From assembly GCF_004114935.1 (NCBI RefSeq), contig NZ_CP022221.1, positions 7,399,001-7,463,000 of the forward strand: DNA of 64,000 nt. Direction: 5' to 3'. Of the stretch, positions 26,752-35,222 are shown piece by piece. The stretch is from Bradyrhizobium zhanjiangense (lineage in GTDB: Bacteria; Pseudomonadota; Alphaproteobacteria; Rhizobiales; Xanthobacteraceae). The notes beneath the pieces are model-generated. The model did no database searches. It saw only the letters and a program-made list of their open reading frames with translations, and was not told the origin of the DNA. Made by a program: the position numbers and the translations under genes. Each line of letters starts with the position of its first letter. Position 1 is the first letter of the stretch.

Positions 26752-27255
26752 ATGTCCTTCTACGACGCCGTCGTCCCCGCCTATTTGCAAATGCTGAATA
26801 GCCTCACCGGCCTGCTCACCAAGGCGGAGGCGCATTGCGCGGCCAAAAAGATCGACCCCGGCGTCCTGCTCGGGTCCCGCCTCTTCCCGGACATGCTGCC
26901 GCTGTCGAAGCAGATCCAGCTCGTCAGCGATTTCGCCACCAAGGGCTGCGCGCGGCTGACCCACAGCGACGTGCCGTCGACGCCCGACACGGAGACCAGC
27001 TTCGCGGAATTGAAGCAGCGGCTGGCGAAGACGATCGACTATGTGAAGTCGTTCAAGCCCGAGCAGTTCGAAGGTGCCGACGTCAAGGACGTCACCTTCC
27101 CGGCCGGTCCGGACAAATCCATCACCATGAAGGGCCAGCAATTCCTGAGCGCGTTCTCGCTGCCCAACTTCTATTTCCATGCCACGACCGCCCACGGCAT
27201 TTTGCGCCACAACGGGGTCGAGATCGGCAAACGCGATTTCCTCGGCGCGAACTGA
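26752..27255 (+). CDS. DUF1993 domain-containing protein
   Basis: This 167-residue protein matches DUF1993, a family with a DinB-like four-helix fold. Visible landmarks are the N-terminal VPAYLQMLNSLTGLLTKAE, the SRLFPDMLPLSKQIQLVSDF segment near residue 45, and FLSAFSLPNFYFHATTAHGILRHNGVEIGK at the C-terminus. The function is unknown. The His-rich C-terminal helix (FHATTAHGILRH) may bind a metal, as in DinB-type proteins. It is followed 178 bases later by the reductase gene on the same strand. Confidence 0.88.
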   Translation: MSFYDAVVPAYLQMLNSLTGLLTKAEAHCAAKKIDPGVLLGSRLFPDMLPLSKQIQLVSDFATKGCARLTHSDVPSTPDTETSFAELKQRLAKTIDYVKSFKPEQFEGADVKDVTFPAGPDKSITMKGQQFLSAFSLPNFYFHATTAHGILRHNGVEIGKRDFLGAN

Positions 27256-27433
27256 TTTGCCAAATCGCACGGCCGCGTAGCGGAATTTCCCTGCCGCGGC
27301 CGAAATTGCACATGAATCATGCTACGCGGCCTTGCCGCGTAGCTCGCCTGCAGTTTGAGTATGGCTCGGCCCTTGCGCCTGATGTCGCGATGCACAAGTG
27401 TTCGTGACCTCTCATTGCCTGGAAACATTCCCC

Positions 27434-28534
27434 ATGAGCCGTCCGACCAAATTGTTTGAGACCTACAAGCTCGGCCCGATCACGCTGGCCAACCGCCTGG
27501 TGATGGCGCCGCTGACGCGCAACCGTGCCGCGCCCGGCACGTTCCTGCCCAGCCCTCTCGCCGCCGATTATTACAGCCAGCGCGCCTCCGCAGGGCTTCT
27601 GATTACCGAAGCGAGCCAGGTCTCGCAGCAAGGTCAGGGCTACCAGGACACGCCCGGCATCTACTCCAAGGACCAGGTCGCCGGCTGGCGCAAGGTCACC
27701 GATCGCGTGCATGAGCGCGGCGGCAAGATCTTCATCCAGCTCTGGCATGTCGGCCGCATCTCGCATGTCGATCTCCAGGCGAATGGCGCAGCCCCGGTGG
27801 CGCCGAGCGCGATCCGCGCCAAAGGCAAGACATTCGTGAACGGCACCTTCGCCGACGTCTCGGAGCCGCGGGCGCTCGAGGTCTCCGAAATTCCGGGGAT
27901 CATCGACGACTTCAAGCGTGCGACGAAGAATGCGCTCGAGGCCGGTTTCGACGGCGTCGAGATCCACGGCGCCAACGGCTATCTGCTCGACCAGTTCGCC
28001 CGGGACGGCGCCAACAAGCGCACCGATGCCTATGGCGGCTCGATCGAGAACCGCGCGCGGCTGATGCTCGAGGTCTCCAAGGCGGTTGCAACTGAGGCCG
28101 GCGCCGACCGCACCGGCATCCGCATCTCGCCGGTTACGCCGGCCAACGACCTCTCCGACTCCAACCCACAAGCCTTGTTCGATCACATCGTCGACGGTCT
28201 CAGCGCGCTCAAGCTGGTCTATCTCCACGTGGTCGAGGGCGCCACCGGCGGTCCGCGCGACATCGCGCCGTTCGACTATGCATCCTTGCGCAAGCGCTTT
28301 GCCGGCGCCTACGTCGCCAACAACGGCTACGATTTCGATCTCGCCACCAAGGTGCTGGACGCGGACGCTGCCGACCTGATCGCCTTCGGCAAGCCCTTCA
28401 TCTCCAACCCCGACCTGGTCGAGCGGCTGAAGCAGGGCGTAGGCCTGAACGATTGGGACAAGGCCACATTCTACGGCGGCGGCGCCAAGGGGTACACGGA
28501 TTACCCGACGCTGGCGGCCGAGCCGGCGGAGTAA
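27434..28534 (+). CDS. Alkene reductase, old yellow enzyme family (NemA-like)
   Basis: This 366-residue FMN-dependent oxidoreductase of the old yellow enzyme family reduces activated alkenes, nitroesters or N-ethylmaleimide with NAD(P)H. The barrel motifs are in order: PLTRNRA near residue 28, IQLWHVGRISH near 97, EIHGANGYLLDQF near 175 and YGGSIENRARLMLEV near 203. HGAN supplies the His/Asn pair that binds the substrate carbonyl. The physiological substrate is unknown. It appears to be a single-gene unit, followed by two repeats. Confidence 0.93.
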   Translation: MSRPTKLFETYKLGPITLANRLVMAPLTRNRAAPGTFLPSPLAADYYSQRASAGLLITEASQVSQQGQGYQDTPGIYSKDQVAGWRKVTDRVHERGGKIFIQLWHVGRISHVDLQANGAAPVAPSAIRAKGKTFVNGTFADVSEPRALEVSEIPGIIDDFKRATKNALEAGFDGVEIHGANGYLLDQFARDGANKRTDAYGGSIENRARLMLEVSKAVATEAGADRTGIRISPVTPANDLSDSNPQALFDHIVDGLSALKLVYLHVVEGATGGPRDIAPFDYASLRKRFAGAYVANNGYDFDLATKVLDADAADLIAFGKPFISNPDLVERLKQGVGLNDWDKATFYGGGAKGYTDYPTLAAEPAE

Positions 28535-28544
28535 GGCGCATACG

Positions 28545-28685
28545 CTGTCATGCCCCGCCACCGGGTCTCGCCTCCGGCGAGCCCGATGGCGGGCTCCGGC
28601 GGGACATCCAGTACGCCGCATCTTCTCGATTCAATCACGACCGTCTCTGGAATACTGGATCGCCCGCCTTCGCGGGCGATGACAC
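28545..28685. repeat. Palindromic repeat family C, second copy
   Basis: This element shares TGTCATGCCCCGCCA, CATCCAGTACGCCG, TACTGGATCGCCCG and GGGCGATGACA with the copy at 26532. It has an extra inner GC-rich hairpin (GTCTCGCCTCCGGCGAGCCC) in its left part. Together with the next repeat it fills most of the 366-base gap between the old yellow enzyme and Rieske genes (28535-28900), which contains no gene. Confidence 0.85.
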
Positions 28686-28715
28686 CGAATGTGTGGGACG
28701 CTTGTGCCACAAGCT

Positions 28716-28830
28716 CGTCATTGCGAGGAGTTCGCGACAAAATTGCGAAGCAATTTTGCGCTGGCGATGAAGCAATCCAGACTGGCTCCGCGGAAAGACT
28801 CTGGATTGCTTCGCTGCGCTCGCAATGACG
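28716..28830. repeat. Palindromic repeat family A, long-arm copy (inverted)
   Basis: The left arm is the long form, with ACAAAATTGCGAAGCAATTT inside it; the right arm is the short form ending CTCGCAATGACG. It is nearly the reverse complement of the copy at 21231-21345, with only a few differences over the 65 bases of the long arm. Confidence 0.88.
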
Positions 28831-28900
28831 GCGCGGTTGCAGGGTGCGCTCACCAACAAAGAAGGTCGGGGTTGCACCCGGCCTGTACCTGCCGGCAGAC

Positions 28901-29944
28901 TCACGCCAATGCGCGTGTCTCAGTTTCTGCAGTCACCATGCGTTCCACGATGCGACGCATGCGCTGCGGGGCGGCATCGATGGCGAGGCGGATGGTCTTG
29001 GCATTGGGGCGCGCCTGCACGACCTCCTCGATGCGCTCCAGAATCTCCTTGTCCTCGTTAAAGGCGATACGGAAATCGGCGTGCAGGCGCTGATCGACAT
29101 CGGCATCGTCAAGCGCAAAATTGCGCACATGAAGCCAGTGATCGATGCAGATGTGATCGTCGACCGGCGTGATGAAGTGGCATGCGAAGATGCGCAATCC
29201 CTTCCCTCGGTCCGTGGCATCGACGATCTTGCCGGCGTCCGCGCTGCCGAAATCGATCACTGCGATACAAGGCGCAATATAGTCGTAATAGTGCCAGCGA
29301 TCGACATTGCCGGCGAAATTGCCGTACTTGGCGAACAGCGGGATCGGCGGCGCGTTCCTGATCCACCGCCACACCAGCACGCCATCCTCGGAAAAAGTGT
29401 GCTCGACCGGAATGTCTTCGCTGGCCGAATTGCCGAGCGTCGACAGGTGGACGAAGCTGACATGCGCGGGATCGCAGAGATTGTCGGCGAGGTTGAGATA
29501 GTTGGTTTCGATTCGAAGAGCGTCTCCTTCCGCCGCATGCCAGTCGTTCTGACCGTATTGCGGCAGATCATAAATCCGCGACGGGTCGGCGAGCGCGGGA
29601 TCGCCGGGCCAGATCCAGACCAGTCCCATCTTCTCCCTGAGCGGATAGGACGACACCCGTGCATTCGGCGGGATCATCGGCTGACCCGGAATCCGGACAC
29701 AGCGCCCGTTGGCCCCAAATGTCATTCCGTGATAGCCGCACTCGATTGCATCGCCCTTGAGCTTGCCCATCGACAGCGGCGCCAATCGATGTGGACATGC
29801 GTCGTCGAGCGCAACGACGCCACCCGCTTCGCTGCGGTAGACGACAAGGTCCATGCCGAGAATGCGGTGGCGCGACAGCGTGCGCGTGATGTTGCGCGAC
29901 CATGTCAGCGGGTACCAGGTATTGCGGGGAGCGAGCAGGTTCAT
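28901..29944 (-). CDS. Rieske aromatic-ring oxygenase, vanillate demethylase-like
   Basis: This 347-residue oxygenase component has a Rieske [2Fe-2S] site with Cys50, His52, Cys69 and His72 (DACPHRLAPLSMG and IECGYHGM). The mononuclear-iron site is in NLADNLCDPAHVSFVH (about residues 155-170). It is closest in layout to VanA-type O-demethylases, which oxidise methoxylated aromatics such as vanillate. No reductase gene is adjacent, so electrons must come from a partner elsewhere. It is co-transcribed with the binding protein that ends 9 bases upstream, which suggests uptake and oxidation of one substrate. Confidence 0.88.
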   Translation of the reverse strand: MNLLAPRNTWYPLTWSRNITRTLSRHRILGMDLVVYRSEAGGVVALDDACPHRLAPLSMGKLKGDAIECGYHGMTFGANGRCVRIPGQPMIPPNARVSSYPLREKMGLVWIWPGDPALADPSRIYDLPQYGQNDWHAAEGDALRIETNYLNLADNLCDPAHVSFVHLSTLGNSASEDIPVEHTFSEDGVLVWRWIRNAPPIPLFAKYGNFAGNVDRWHYYDYIAPCIAVIDFGSADAGKIVDATDRGKGLRIFACHFITPVDDHICIDHWLHVRNFALDDADVDQRLHADFRIAFNEDKEILERIEEVVQARPNAKTIRLAIDAAPQRMRRIVERMVTAETETRALA

Positions 29945-29953
29945 GCGGCACCT

Positions 29954-31156
29954 CTAGTTCTTGAGCTTGGCCATCACCTCGGCGTCGGCGGGCTGGTAGT
30001 CGGCGCCGTCGACATAGCGCCAGTCGGTCATCACGCCCTGGCCGTCCCGTACTGCGAGCCTGCCGACATAGACGCCCATGGTGGATTGATGGTCGATCGC
30101 ACGGAAGGCGATCGGCCCCACCGGCGTGTCGACCTTCAGATGCTCCATCGCCTTGATCAGATCATCGGTCTTGGTGGAGCCGGCCATCTCGATCGCCTTC
30201 GCGAGAACCAGCGTGTTGGTGTAGCCGATGAGTGCGCCGATGTTGGGCGGCTCCTTGAATCGAGCGATATAGGCCTTCAAGAACGAGTCATGCTGAGGCG
30301 TCTTGATCTCGCTCCAGGGATATCCGGTCACGATCCAGCCGGGCGGCGCCTCATCTTTCAGCGGTGCCAGATATTCCGGCTCGCCGGAGAGAATGCTTAC
30401 CACGGCGCGGTTCGCGAACGCATTTCGGGTCGATCCCTCGCGCACGAGCTTGACAAGGTCCGATCCGAACGTCGCATTGAAGATGGCATCCGGGTTCTCC
30501 CCCGTCATTGCCTGCACGACGGCACCGGCATCGATCTTGCCGAGCGGCGGCCATTGTTCGGAGACGAATTCGACGTCGGGCTTCAATCGCTTCAGTTCGC
30601 GCTTGAAGCTCGCTACCGCCGCCTGACCGAACTCGTAGTTCGGTGCAATCGTCGCCCAGCGCCGCGCGGGGAACTTGGCCGCCTCCTTTGCGAGGATGGA
30701 CGCCTGGGTATACGTGCTCGGCCGCAGCCTGAACGTATAGCGATTGCCCTTCTCCCAGATGAGGGCGTCAGTCAGGGGCTGTGAGGCGAGGAAGAATGTC
30801 CGCTTCTGCTTGGCGAAATCGGCGACGGCGAGGCCGACATGGGAGAGGATCGTGCCCGTCAGGAGGTCGACCTGCTCACCGTCGACGAGCTGACCGGCTG
30901 CGGTGATGGCGACGTCCGGTTTGCCGGCGTCGTCACGGGCCATGATCTCGAGCTTGCGGCGGAGCACGCCGCCTTTGCCGTTGATCTCGTCGCGCGCGAG
31001 CTCCCAGCCCTGGCGATAGCCGCGGGTCCCCAGCGGGAGGGCCGAATAGCTTGAGATCTCTCCGATCCTGATCGGCGGCGGCTCTGCGGCCCGACCTGCG
31101 CCGCAGGCCACCGCCAGGACAAGTCCGACGAACTTCGCAATAGCCGAAATGCGCAT
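29954..31156 (-). CDS. Branched-chain-type ABC substrate-binding protein (orphan)
   Basis: This 400-residue periplasmic binding protein of the LivJ/Leu-binding type has a signal peptide (about residues 1-23) and begins PIRIGEISSYSALPLGTRGYRQGWELARDEIN. That is the usual first lobe of type I receptors that bind amino acids, amides or aromatic acids. No permease or ATPase genes are nearby, so it must share a transporter or act as a sensor. It shares an operon with the Rieske oxygenase, so an aromatic acid is a plausible ligand. It is divergent from the TetR gene across a strong palindrome. Confidence 0.9.
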   Translation of the reverse strand: MRISAIAKFVGLVLAVACGAGRAAEPPPIRIGEISSYSALPLGTRGYRQGWELARDEINGKGGVLRRKLEIMARDDAGKPDVAITAAGQLVDGEQVDLLTGTILSHVGLAVADFAKQKRTFFLASQPLTDALIWEKGNRYTFRLRPSTYTQASILAKEAAKFPARRWATIAPNYEFGQAAVASFKRELKRLKPDVEFVSEQWPPLGKIDAGAVVQAMTGENPDAIFNATFGSDLVKLVREGSTRNAFANRAVVSILSGEPEYLAPLKDEAPPGWIVTGYPWSEIKTPQHDSFLKAYIARFKEPPNIGALIGYTNTLVLAKAIEMAGSTKTDDLIKAMEHLKVDTPVGPIAFRAIDHQSTMGVYVGRLAVRDGQGVMTDWRYVDGADYQPADAEVMAKLKN

Positions 31157-31187
31157 ATCAGCCTCCCGCCATTGGGACCAGCTTATG

Positions 31188-31207
31188 TATGTAGTACTTA
31201 CTACATA
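31188..31207. promoter_or_regulatory. TetR-type operator, near-perfect 20-bp palindrome
   Basis: TATGTAGTACTTACTACATA has perfect 9-base arms around a CT centre. It lies 32-51 bases upstream of the binding-protein start and 104-123 bases upstream of the divergent TetR start. The size and symmetry fit the operator of a TetR dimer controlling the binding-protein/oxygenase unit. Confidence 0.75.
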
Positions 31208-31310
31208 GCGAATACCAAGAGCTAATGATTGTCAATGGCGAAGAAATCGGCGGGCTTGCCAAAAAAACGGCAAGCCCCATCCTGCTGGTTGTGATTCCCT
31301 GGGATACGCG

Positions 31311-32018
31311 ATGCCCAACGATACAGAGCTGCCAGCCCGTACACTGGCCGGCCCGCGCCTCAAGCGGGCAGCCAAGCGGACAAAGGCTTCAACGGTTCGA
31401 CGGACGCGAGCGCCCGATCAGACCCGCGAGGCCATTCTGCGTGCGGCCGTCGCCGAGTTCGCCCGCGAAGGCTATGGCGGCGCGCGGGTCGATCGCATCA
31501 GCAAGGCCGCCAAGAGCAACGACCGGATGCTCTATTATTACTTCAAGAGCAAGGAGAAGCTCTTTCATCAGGTCATCGAGCATTGCTATGCCGATCTGGT
31601 CGCGTCGGAAGAGGCGCTCGATCTCGACTTTTCCAGCCCGCGCCAGGCGCTGGCGGCACTCGTCGCCTTCAATTGGAACTACTATTGGGCCCACCCGGAG
31701 CTATTGAGCATTCTCGCTACGGAGAATCTCTTCAAGGGTCGTCACGTCAAGAACAACATCCGCCGCAGCTTCGCCAATACCCAACTGAGCATGCTGGAGC
31801 GCGTGCTCCAGAGCGGCATCGAGCGGCGTGAGTTCAGGCCGGACTGTGACCGCCTCCACCTTTATCTGTCGATCCTATCGCTGACCTATTTCTACCGCGC
31901 CAACCTCTATACGCTGTCGAGCTACATGCAGACCGACCTCGCCGATCAGGAGATGCGGAGGGCGTGGCTTGCACATGTGCAGGCCATGATCGAGGATCTG
32001 GTGAGACGGAAGGAGTGA
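31311..32018 (+). CDS. TetR/AcrR family transcriptional regulator
   Basis: This 235-residue repressor has a basic N-terminal extension of about 37 residues and then a TetR helix-turn-helix at about residues 38-85. The latter reads AILRAAVAEFAREGYGGARVDRISKAAKSNDRMLYYYFKSKEKLF. A C-terminal ligand domain follows (YYWAHPELLSILATENLFKGR, then HLYLSILSLTYFYRANLYTL). It resembles regulators of catabolic genes, with a C-terminal domain of the type that binds small organic acids. The 20-bp palindrome at 31188 is its likely site, and the oxygenase unit its likely target. Confidence 0.9.
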   Translation: MPNDTELPARTLAGPRLKRAAKRTKASTVRRTRAPDQTREAILRAAVAEFAREGYGGARVDRISKAAKSNDRMLYYYFKSKEKLFHQVIEHCYADLVASEEALDLDFSSPRQALAALVAFNWNYYWAHPELLSILATENLFKGRHVKNNIRRSFANTQLSMLERVLQSGIERREFRPDCDRLHLYLSILSLTYFYRANLYTLSSYMQTDLADQEMRRAWLAHVQAMIEDLVRRKE

Positions 32019-32036
32019 AGGCGCGCGCTACAGGCT

Positions 32037-32117
32037 CGTCATGGCGAGCGCAGCGAAGCAAACCAGAATCCTTCCGCGGCGACAGTCTGGATTGCTTCGC
32101 TGCGCTCGCAATGACGG
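32037..32117. repeat. Palindromic repeat family A
   Basis: The short-arm form is present: CGTCATGGCGAGCGCAGCGA on the left and GCTGCGCTCGCAATGACG on the right. It lies between the convergent TetR gene and the glp operon. Confidence 0.85.
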
Positions 32118-32151
32118 TGTGGAGACAGCGCGCCGAACTCCAGAAAAAGGA

Positions 32152-32179
32152 GAAAGGCCGGGATCGCTCCCGGCCTTTC
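32152..32179 (-). terminator. Terminator of the glp operon
   Basis: GAAAGGCCGGGA and TCCCGGCCTTTC form a perfect 12-base-pair stem with a 4-base loop, 24 bases after the glpV stop. On the minus strand the stem is followed by TCCTTTTTCT. It could act in both directions, since the TetR gene converges from the left. Confidence 0.88.
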
Positions 32180-32202
32180 GTGCTTGATGCCTTACGCGCC
32201 GC

Positions 32203-33999
32203 TTACTTCGCTTCCGCGCGCTTGGGCGGGGTGGCCGGCCACGACTTGATCAGCGTGTCGTAGTCGACCGTCTCGCCCTTCGGCTTCTCGTTGGCGAGCT
32301 TGCGCTGCGGCGCAATCGTGCCGTCCTTCTGGGCCTTGGCGAACCAGTATTCGGCCGACTCCTTCTTGTGCAGCTTCGGACCGCAGGCGCCCTGCACGCC
32401 GGACTTCTCCAGGCGCTCCATGACGGAGTCCTGGGCGGCCGCAAGGGCATCCATCGCGGCTTGCGGCGTCTTCGCACCGGACGACGCATCGCCGATGTTC
32501 TGCCACCAGAGCTGCGCGAGCTTCGGATAGTCGGGCACGTTGTTGCCGGTCGGGGTCCACTGCACGCGGGCGGGCGAACGGTAGAACTCGATCAGGCCGC
32601 CGAGCTTCGGCGCACGTTCCGTGAAGGACTTATCCCAGATGTCGGATTCACGGATGAAGGTGAGACCGACATGGCTCTTCTTCAGGCTCACCGACTTGGA
32701 GACGATGAACTGGAGATAGAGCCAGGCTGCCTTGCGGCGGTCCGCCGGGGTCGACTTCAGCAGCGTCGCGGAGCCGGCGTCCTGGTAGCCGAGCTTCATG
32801 CCTTCCTTCCAGTACGAGCCATGCGGCGACGGAGCCATGCGCCATTTTGGCGTACCGTCCGCGTTCACCACCGGCAGACCCGGCTTCACCATGTCGGCGG
32901 TGAAGGCGGTGTACCAAAACATCTGCTGGGCGATGTTGCCCTGCGCCGGCACCGGGCCCGCCTCCGAGAAGGTCATGCCCTGCGCCTGCGGCGGCGCGTA
33001 CTTCTTCAGCCACTCGAGATACTTGGTGATCGAGTAGACCGCGGCCGGGCCGTTGGTGTCGCCACCACGCTCCACCGAGGAGCCGACCGGACGGCAGCCT
33101 TCCATACGGATGCCCCACTCGTCGACCGGCAGGCCGTTCGGAATGCCCTTGTCACCGTTGCCGGCCATCGACAGCCAGGCGTCGGTGAAACGCCATCCGA
33201 GCGAAGGGTCCTTCTTGCCATAATCCATATGGCCGTAGACCTTGACGCCGTTGATCTCCTTGATGTCGTTGGTGAAGAACTCGGCGATGTCCTCATAGGC
33301 GGACCAGTTCACGGGCACGCCGAGCTCGTAGCCATACTTGGCCTTGAACTTGGCCTTGTAGTCGGGATTGGTGAACCAGTCGTAGCGGAACCAGTAGAGG
33401 TTGGCGAACTGCTGGTCGGGAAGCTGATATAGCTTGCCGTCCGGCCCCGTGGTGAACGACTTGCCAATGAAGTCGTTGACGTCGAGCATGGGATCGGTGA
33501 CGTCCTTGCCCTCGCCGGTCATGTAATCCGACAGCACGATGGTCTGGCCGTAGCGGAAGTGCGTGCCGATCAGGTCGGAATCGTTGATCCAGCCGTCATA
33601 CACGTTCTTGCCCGACTGCATCTGGGTCTGGAGCTTCTCGACGACGTCACCTTCCTGGATGAGGTCGTGCTTGAGCTTGATGCCGGTGAGCTCGGAGAAC
33701 GCCTTGGCCAGCGTCTGCGATTCATATTCGTGGGTCGTGATGGTCTCGGAGACGACGTTGATCTCCATGCCCTTGAAGGGTTCGGCGGCCTTGGCGAACC
33801 ATTCCAGCTCCTTCTTCTGGTCTTCCTTCGACAGCGTCGAGGGTTGGAATTCCGCGATCCACTTCTGGATCACGGCGTCGTCGGCGGCGCGAACCGGCGC
33901 CGAGACAGCGAACGACACCGCAACAATCGCGGCGACGCTGGACATGGTCAGAAAGCTATTCTTGGTCAATGGACCTTTCCTTCTCCTAAACTGTCGCAT
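32203..33999 (-). CDS. glpV: Glycerol ABC transporter substrate-binding protein
   Basis: This 598-residue periplasmic binding protein is the last gene of the glp operon. The signal peptide covers about residues 1-38, ending APVRAA. The mature part has the SGKNVYDGWINDSDLIG, QTIVLSDYMTGEGKD and LYQLPDQQFANLYWFRYDWF segments seen in rhizobial glycerol-binding proteins. It is longer than the usual sugar-binding protein of 400-450 residues, as is known for this group. The ATG at 33999 is fixed by a perfect GGAGGA ribosome-binding site; an upstream reading continues but lacks one. It delivers glycerol to GlpP/GlpQ. Confidence 0.9.
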   Translation of the reverse strand: MRQFRRRKGPLTKNSFLTMSSVAAIVAVSFAVSAPVRAADDAVIQKWIAEFQPSTLSKEDQKKELEWFAKAAEPFKGMEINVVSETITTHEYESQTLAKAFSELTGIKLKHDLIQEGDVVEKLQTQMQSGKNVYDGWINDSDLIGTHFRYGQTIVLSDYMTGEGKDVTDPMLDVNDFIGKSFTTGPDGKLYQLPDQQFANLYWFRYDWFTNPDYKAKFKAKYGYELGVPVNWSAYEDIAEFFTNDIKEINGVKVYGHMDYGKKDPSLGWRFTDAWLSMAGNGDKGIPNGLPVDEWGIRMEGCRPVGSSVERGGDTNGPAAVYSITKYLEWLKKYAPPQAQGMTFSEAGPVPAQGNIAQQMFWYTAFTADMVKPGLPVVNADGTPKWRMAPSPHGSYWKEGMKLGYQDAGSATLLKSTPADRRKAAWLYLQFIVSKSVSLKKSHVGLTFIRESDIWDKSFTERAPKLGGLIEFYRSPARVQWTPTGNNVPDYPKLAQLWWQNIGDASSGAKTPQAAMDALAAAQDSVMERLEKSGVQGACGPKLHKKESAEYWFAKAQKDGTIAPQRKLANEKPKGETVDYDTLIKSWPATPPKRAEAK

Positions 34000-34075
34000 G
34001 TTATTCCTCCGTTGCAGCGACAAACTTTTATACAGGCCCGGGTTGGTCCCGGATCTGGCCGTCCCTTCGCGAGCT

Positions 34076-34405
34076 TCAGACCGTGCGGAAAATGAGCACG
34101 GCCGTGGCCAGCGAAATTCCTGACGCGAGCCACAGGCTCGAGATCTCAAAACCCTCCTCACCGATCGGCAGCGTGGCGATCGCATCGGTGCCGACGAGGC
34201 CTATCCACACGAGGTGAATGACGGCGGCCGCGATCAGCGAGATGAACAGGCGGTCGCCGCGCGTGGTCGGAATGCTGAGTACGCCGACGCGCTCGGCCTC
34301 AGGATAGACCGCGGCAAGCCACGTCATCACGGCCAGCGTGCAGGCGAGCGCGGCGAAGAAGATCGCGGTCGGCAGCGTCCAGGCCATCCATGCGATTGAT
34401 TCCAT
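34076..34405 (-). CDS. glpU: DUF2160 membrane protein of glycerol transporter
   Basis: This 109-residue protein has three hydrophobic segments (about residues 8-30, 52-72 and 88-107) and the motif RGDRLFISLIAAAVIHLVWIG typical of DUF2160. In Rhizobium leguminosarum the corresponding glpU gene lies between the permease and binding-protein genes of the glycerol operon, as here. Its role in the transporter is not known. The ATG at 34405 begins the conserved MESIAWMAWTLP, 10 bases after glpQ. Confidence 0.87.
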   Translation of the reverse strand: MESIAWMAWTLPTAIFFAALACTLAVMTWLAAVYPEAERVGVLSIPTTRGDRLFISLIAAAVIHLVWIGLVGTDAIATLPIGEEGFEISSLWLASGISLATAVLIFRTV

Positions 34406-34415
34406 GGTCGCCTCC

Positions 34416-35222
34416 TTACACGCGACCGAGCGCAAAGCCGCGCGCGATATAGTTGCGGACGAACCAGATCACGAGCGCGCCCGGAATGATGGTGAGCACG
34501 CCGGCGGCGGCGAGCAGGCCCCAGTCCATGCCGGCGGCCGACACCGTGCGCGTCATGATCGCGGCGATCGGCTTGGCCTGCACCGAGGTCAGCGTGCGTG
34601 CGAGCAGGAGCTCGACCCAGGAGAACATGAAGCAGAAGAACGCGGCGACGCCGATGCCGCTCGCGATCAGCGGCACCAGGATCCTGATGAAGAAGCGCGG
34701 GAACGAATAGCCGTCGAGGAAGGCAGTCTCGTCGATCTCGCGCGGCACGCCGGAGACGAAGCCTTCGAGGATCCACACCGCCAGCGGTACGTTGAAGATG
34801 CAGTGCGCCAGCGCGACCGCCCAGGGCGTATCGAACAGGCCGATCGCCGAATAGAGGTTGAAGAACGGCAGCGCATAGACCGCGGCCGGCGCCATGCGGT
34901 TCGACAAGAGCCAGAAGAACAGGTGCTTGTCGCCGAGGAAGCGGTAACGCGAGAACGCGTAGGCCGCCGGCAGCGCCACCGCGATCGAGATGATGGTGTT
35001 GAGGACGACGTATTCCAGCGAGTTGATATAGCCGGAATACCAGCTCTCGTCGGTGAAGATGCGCTTGTAGTGCTGCAGCGTCGGGGTGTGCGGCCACAGC
35101 GTCATCGTCGAGACGATCTCGCTGTTGGTCTTGAAGCTCATGTTGACGAGCCAGTAGATCGGCAACAACAGGAAGATCAGGAACAGCCCCATGACGAGGC
35201 GGCGGCCGGGGATCGAATGCAT
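34416..35222 (-). CDS. glpQ: Glycerol ABC transporter permease
   Basis: This 268-residue inner-membrane permease has six predicted helices and is of the MalG type. The cytoplasmic coupling motif is in EGFVSGVPREIDETAFLDGYSFPRFF (EAA loop), at about residues 155-180, and contacts the ATPases. Its ATG overlaps the glpP stop (TGATG). It pairs with GlpP to form the channel for glycerol. Confidence 0.93.
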   Translation of the reverse strand: MHSIPGRRLVMGLFLIFLLLPIYWLVNMSFKTNSEIVSTMTLWPHTPTLQHYKRIFTDESWYSGYINSLEYVVLNTIISIAVALPAAYAFSRYRFLGDKHLFFWLLSNRMAPAAVYALPFFNLYSAIGLFDTPWAVALAHCIFNVPLAVWILEGFVSGVPREIDETAFLDGYSFPRFFIRILVPLIASGIGVAAFFCFMFSWVELLLARTLTSVQAKPIAAIMTRTVSAAGMDWGLLAAAGVLTIIPGALVIWFVRNYIARGFALGRV

